From contig CAJYJH010000093.1 of the NCBI GenBank assembly GCA_913775265.1, positions 124,001 to 188,000 of the forward strand: a stretch of 64,000 nt of DNA, read 5' to 3'. Under the pieces are notes generated by a model. The model was not told the origin of the DNA, did not search any database, and worked only from the letters and a program-made list of their open reading frames with translations. Shown piece by piece: positions 60,537-64,000 of this stretch (position 1 is its first letter; each line of letters starts with the position of its first letter). Source of the DNA: an uncultured Mucilaginibacter sp. (lineage in GTDB: Bacteria; Bacteroidota; Bacteroidia; Sphingobacteriales; Sphingobacteriaceae). Both the position numbers and the translations under genes were made by a program.

Positions 60537-61667
60537 ATGAATTGGAAATTCTGGGATAAGAAAAAAGAGACTGATACCCCCAAGAAGAAAAAAAGTGCAG
60601 CCCGTGAGTGGACTGACGCCATCATTTTTGCGGTAGTTGCCGCTACGCTGATCCGTACGCTTTTTATCGAAGCCTATACCATTCCTACCGAGTCGATGGA
60701 ACGCTCGTTGCTGGTTGGCGACTTTTTATTTGTAAGTAAGGTTAATTACGGTGCCCGTACACCCATGACGCCTATCGCATTTCCGTTTGCGCATCATACT
60801 ATGCCAATCATCGGTACCAAAGCTTATTGGGATGGTGTAAAACTTCCTTACTATCGTTTGCCTGGCTTAAGTGAGGTTAAAAAGGGGGATGTGGTTGTTT
60901 TTAACTATCCGATGGAAGCCGATTCGCCGTATTATCGTCCGGTAGACAAACGCGAAAACTATATTAAGCGTTGCCAGGGTGCGCCCGGCGATACACTTTC
61001 TATTGTAAATGCGCAGGTATACGTGAACGGCAAGCCTAATCCTAATCCGCCGGAAGGGCAGATTAACTACGAGGTGCAAACCAACGGTACCGAGGTAAAT
61101 CCGAAATTACTGGACGAACTGCATATCACGTTATCCGATTATACGCCGTATCCTACCATGACCAAAGCTTCTGCTGATGCTTTGAAAGGATATGCCAATA
61201 TTACCAAAGTACAACCACACATTACCCCGAAAGATTCGGTAGAGTATGGCGGTGAGGTTTTCCCTAACTCGGCACAATACATTACCCGTAACCAGCCATT
61301 CAATAAGTGGAACCAGGATAACTACGGGCCAATTATCATCCCTAAAAAGGGCTGGACCGTTAAACTGGATAGCTTGACATTACCTTTTTATCGCCGTGCT
61401 ATCACCGTTTATGAAGGTAACAAGTTAGAGGTTAAAGGAACCGATGTTTACATCAACGGACAAAAAGCCGACAGCTATACCTTTAAAATGAATTATTACT
61501 GGATGATGGGTGATAACCGTCATAACTCACTCGATTCGCGCTTTTGGGGTTTTGTGCCCGAAGATCATATTGTGGGCAAAGCGCTGTTTGTTTGGATGAG
61601 CTGGGACAGCAATGGTACCTTCCTGAATAAAATACGCTGGAAACGCCTGTTTATGGGCATCCACTAA
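60537..61667 (+). CDS. lepB: signal peptidase I
   Basis: Membrane protease that removes signal peptides. The 376-residue protein has one N-terminal membrane helix (about residues 25-45), the catalytic serine in AYTIPTESMERSLLVGDFLFVSK near residue 56, the catalytic lysine in RENYIKRCQGAPGD near residue 143, and the GDNRHNSLDSRFWGFVPEDHIVGKA box. A long insertion between the two, about residues 160-310, is typical of Bacteroidota enzymes. It ends the parA operon and is followed by a very strong terminator. Confidence 0.96.
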   Translation: MNWKFWDKKKETDTPKKKKSAAREWTDAIIFAVVAATLIRTLFIEAYTIPTESMERSLLVGDFLFVSKVNYGARTPMTPIAFPFAHHTMPIIGTKAYWDGVKLPYYRLPGLSEVKKGDVVVFNYPMEADSPYYRPVDKRENYIKRCQGAPGDTLSIVNAQVYVNGKPNPNPPEGQINYEVQTNGTEVNPKLLDELHITLSDYTPYPTMTKASADALKGYANITKVQPHITPKDSVEYGGEVFPNSAQYITRNQPFNKWNQDNYGPIIIPKKGWTVKLDSLTLPFYRRAITVYEGNKLEVKGTDVYINGQKADSYTFKMNYYWMMGDNRHNSLDSRFWGFVPEDHIVGKALFVWMSWDSNGTFLNKIRWKRLFMGIH

Positions 61668-61692
61668 AATAATACACTATTCTGTGTTAAAG

Positions 61693-61736
61693 AAAAAGGG
61701 GCTGTTTTCCGGTTTGGAAAACAGCCCCTTTTTTTA
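61693..61736. terminator. bidirectional terminator between lepB and dapA
   Basis: Perfect 18-base arms (61693-61710 and 61716-61733) with a GGTTT loop, AAAAA on one side and T7 on the other; it serves both convergent operons. Confidence 0.9.
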
Positions 61737-61757
61737 TGTATTAAAGTTTATGATTAA

Positions 61758-62639
61758 TTAACCGACAATCTTTTTCAGCTCCACTGCAATTTTATCTGCG
61801 GTTGCACTGCTTACTTGTACCAAGGGTAAACGCAGAGTGTCGCCGCAAACGCCTAATTGTTTTAATGCAGTTTTAACACCGCCCGGGCTGCCTTCAGAAA
61901 ACATTAAACGGGTGAAATCAATGAACTGATAATGCGCTTCCTGAGCGGCTTTAAAATCGCCACTTGTACAAAGCTTAATCATATCTGAGAATTGCTTAGG
62001 CACAGCATTACCAACTACCGAAATAACACCTACGGCACCTAAAGCCATCATTGGCAGCGTAACCGGGTCATCGCCCGAAATAAACAGGAAGCTCTCCGGT
62101 TTATCGCGCATAATCTGGTTAAACTGGTCGAAGTTGCCTGACGCTTCTTTTATACCAATAATGTTGCTGAAATCATGCGCCAGCCTTATTGTTGTTTCGG
62201 CGCTAACGTTGCTGCCGGTGCGGCCCGGAACATTATATAAAATGATAGGCAGCGGCGATGCCTCGGCAATGGCCTTGTAATGTTGGTAGATACCCTCTTG
62301 TATAGGCTTATTATAATGCGGACTGGCTGATAGGATGGCATCATAACCGGTAATATCAAACTCTTTTACAGCTTCAACTACTTCGTAGGTATTGTTGCCG
62401 CCAATACCGGCTACCAGGTGTACACGTTTATTAACTTTTTCAGCTGTAAAAGCCCAAACCTTCTTCTTCTCTTCCTTACTCAGGGTTGCGCTTTCGCCGG
62501 TTGTACCTAATGATACCAGGTAATCTACACCACCATCAATCAGGTAATTAATTAGGTTTTCGAGGCCGGCATAATCTACCCCGCCATCGCTGTTAAACGG
62601 AGTTACCATGGCCACTCCGGTTCCGTGAAACATTTCCAT
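61758..62639 (-). CDS. dapA: 4-hydroxy-tetrahydrodipicolinate synthase
   Basis: Condenses pyruvate with aspartate semialdehyde, the first committed step of lysine and diaminopimelate synthesis. The 293-residue TIM barrel has FHGTGVAMVTPFNSDGGVDYAGLENLINYLIDGGVDYLVSLGTTGESATLS-type start, YNVPGRTGSNVSAET with the Tyr of the relay, the Schiff-base lysine in IIGIKEASGNFDQF near residue 163, and SGDDP. It converges on lepB across a shared terminator. An in-frame ATG two codons later is an alternative start. Confidence 0.97.
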   Translation of the reverse strand: MEMFHGTGVAMVTPFNSDGGVDYAGLENLINYLIDGGVDYLVSLGTTGESATLSKEEKKKVWAFTAEKVNKRVHLVAGIGGNNTYEVVEAVKEFDITGYDAILSASPHYNKPIQEGIYQHYKAIAEASPLPIILYNVPGRTGSNVSAETTIRLAHDFSNIIGIKEASGNFDQFNQIMRDKPESFLFISGDDPVTLPMMALGAVGVISVVGNAVPKQFSDMIKLCTSGDFKAAQEAHYQFIDFTRLMFSEGSPGGVKTALKQLGVCGDTLRLPLVQVSSATADKIAVELKKIVG

Positions 62640-62742
62640 CTATCTTATTAAGGGTTGCTAAGATAAGATTTTAGTAGTTATTTGTATTAATTAATTGTTA
62701 CAGGAGTTAGTAATATGGGGTTGGCATTCAGCCTCCCGGTTA

Positions 62743-64000
62743 TCATAAACTGATGGCAAAGCGCAATGCATTATTAGAGTTCATGCCTCTGTTGTACGAC
62801 CATCCGTACAGTATTTTCAAACCATTCCAGCTTACACCAACACCAAGTTCAGTATAGTTTTTTAAATCGGGTGTGGTGAGGTAATTGGCTTTGATAATTT
62901 CCTGTAGCTTCAATTTACGGATGAGCGGAATCTTGCTTAAAAACAAGCCGCCAAAGTTATGCTCAATATGGCCTTCCATGTATTGCTTGCTGGTGCTGTA
63001 GGTGTAATAATTAAGCATTAAAAAGGCATCGGGCGCATCCTGATAATGCAAAATTTCGTTACCGGCAAAGTGCTTGTAATCGGTATAAAAAAGTTGGTTA
63101 TTGTTTAAAAACTTACCGGCACCCACGTAAAAAGAAAACTTACCGTACATACCCAGGCTAACATTGTCTTTTGCTAAACTGGCGGTAAGTAAATCATAAT
63201 CTACATCCGATCCTAATACGTTTTTGATGCCTTTGGTGTAGCCAAAGCTAAGCGTTGGATAAGCCGATGGCAGATAGTACCGCCCGGTTGGATAAGTAAC
63301 ATACCTATTACTAAAGTTATAACTGGTGTTTACGCTAACTTTAAGCGACTGCGTTTGCGGAAACAACGGTACATCCGCGTCGGGCATAAATGGATTGTTG
63401 GAAGTATACGGGCGATTTTTACGGAAAAAACTATACTGTGAGGTATTATTCAGCCATCTACGGTCGGCATACTCGGCGCCAACAGTAGCCTGCCAGCCTC
63501 CGGCTATGCGATGCGAAGCAGAAAGATTTATAAAATGCTTGTCGTATAACTTCTGGTAGTTCTGCCTTAAAAATAGACTGCTGAATTCGTTAGCTAAAAC
63601 AGAGATCGGCTGTTTGTTATTCATGTCAACCACATCAGACCCGGCATAAACATTAAAGGTGTAACTGTTTACCGGGATGGTGGCATTGATGTTGCCATGC
63701 AATAACTTATTGCTAAAACCGTAACGTACACGTCCGCCTAAGCGCAGGTATTTGTTGTTGAGGCTGTCTATTTGTTTTACGTAAGATGCTCCGTAATTAA
63801 CAGCAAAACCTTCTACCGTATTAAACAGCAGCGACCCAAGTACTGATTGGGCACGGAAATATGTTTTGTTGTAACGATTACTGATGTTCAACCCTGAAAA
63901 AAGGAAACGGGGAACGGTGACTTTGTTAAACACCCGGTCTAACGAATCAAGATAAGGTTTAGACTCACGCTTGCGGGCCAGTACGGCCTTTTTTTCATAA
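62743..64000 (-). CDS. DUF5686-type outer-membrane barrel protein, partial
   Basis: The C-terminal 418 codons of a larger gene that continues beyond the window. In frame, codons run open to the edge (YEKKAVLARKRESKPYLDSLD before the listed part). The visible part is a chain of amphipathic beta strands ending GWSYNRGMNSNNALRFAISL-style with a terminal aromatic/hydrophobic residue, typical of barrels inserted by BamA. Bacteroidota DUF5686 proteins usually have an N-terminal carboxypeptidase-regulatory domain, which would lie outside the window. Function unknown. It lies 103 bases upstream of dapA on the same strand. Confidence 0.8.
   Translation of the reverse strand, partial: YEKKAVLARKRESKPYLDSLDRVFNKVTVPRFLFSGLNISNRYNKTYFRAQSVLGSLLFNTVEGFAVNYGASYVKQIDSLNNKYLRLGGRVRYGFSNKLLHGNINATIPVNSYTFNVYAGSDVVDMNNKQPISVLANEFSSLFLRQNYQKLYDKHFINLSASHRIAGGWQATVGAEYADRRWLNNTSQYSFFRKNRPYTSNNPFMPDADVPLFPQTQSLKVSVNTSYNFSNRYVTYPTGRYYLPSAYPTLSFGYTKGIKNVLGSDVDYDLLTASLAKDNVSLGMYGKFSFYVGAGKFLNNNQLFYTDYKHFAGNEILHYQDAPDAFLMLNYYTYSTSKQYMEGHIEHNFGGLFLSKIPLIRKLKLQEIIKANYLTTPDLKNYTELGVGVSWNGLKILYGWSYNRGMNSNNALRFAISL

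Noticed and set aside
1..64000. CRISPR arrays, insertion sequences, prophage genes
   Set aside because: No regularly spaced direct repeats, transposase or integrase genes, or phage structural genes were seen.

Overview
The window reads as an ordinary stretch of chromosome from a member of the Bacteroidota, most likely Sphingobacteriaceae (Mucilaginibacter or Pedobacter type). The reasons are the parA-parB-DUF5683-dapB-lepB order, a DUF5686 outer-membrane barrel, a TonB-dependent receptor, the OstA/SurA/MoxR set, a DUF6576-tailed rhomboid, BshA of bacillithiol synthesis, almost no Shine-Dalgarno sequences, and promoter boxes of the Bacteroidota type TAnnTTTG. I see no phage, insertion sequence, rRNA operon or CRISPR array. 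The family assignment is inference from gene content.

Layout. 1-6.4 kb (minus): cysS, an EEP-family phosphatase/nuclease, two rhomboid proteases, mutL. 6.5-10.7 kb: a lipoprotein amidohydrolase overlapping a lipoprotein serine hydrolase, then a VOC protein and a zinc-ribbon protein that converge. 10.9-19.7 kb: bshA, a lipocalin-like lipoprotein, rplS with a leader hairpin, a GNAT, an AsmA-like protein, a PfkB kinase, a 2H phosphoesterase, a Dabb protein and exonuclease III. 19.8-20.7 kb: a small ORF, a probably frameshifted gene and two identical tRNA-Glu genes.

20.9-28.2 kb is the most interesting part: DUF427 plus a flavin disulfide oxidoreductase, then a tight operon of an ABC ATPase, a permease fused to a binding domain, egtB and egtD. 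It looks like ergothioneine synthesis coupled to a quaternary-amine/ergothioneine-type transporter. The binding domain appears circularly permuted: its C-terminal lobe precedes its N-terminal lobe.

28.2-43.8 kb: small unknown proteins, a secreted thioredoxin, a very Gln/Arg-rich YXWD-type protein, a 2OG-Fe(II) oxygenase, tilS, an OstA-like gene whose signal peptide lies in another frame, rdgB, surA-like, moxR, a 53-residue secreted Cys/Lys-rich protein that is easy to miss, psd and cdsA. 43.6-52.5 kb: DUF2007, a CPBP protease, dus, apaG, small lipoproteins, a zinc metallopeptidase, nhaA, murF, a LysE exporter and a BtuF-like protein. 52.5-57.1 kb: a GIY-YIG nuclease gene framed by inverted REP-like repeats, a TonB receptor, a sorbosone/glucose dehydrogenase-like lipoprotein and an FMN reductase. 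57.3-64 kb: parA, parB, DUF5683, dapB, lepB, convergent dapA and a truncated DUF5686 gene running off the end.

Two recurring themes are long perfect inverted-repeat terminators that reach into neighbouring gene ends, and TAnnTTTG boxes placed only 4-6 bases before the start codon, which predicts leaderless mRNAs.
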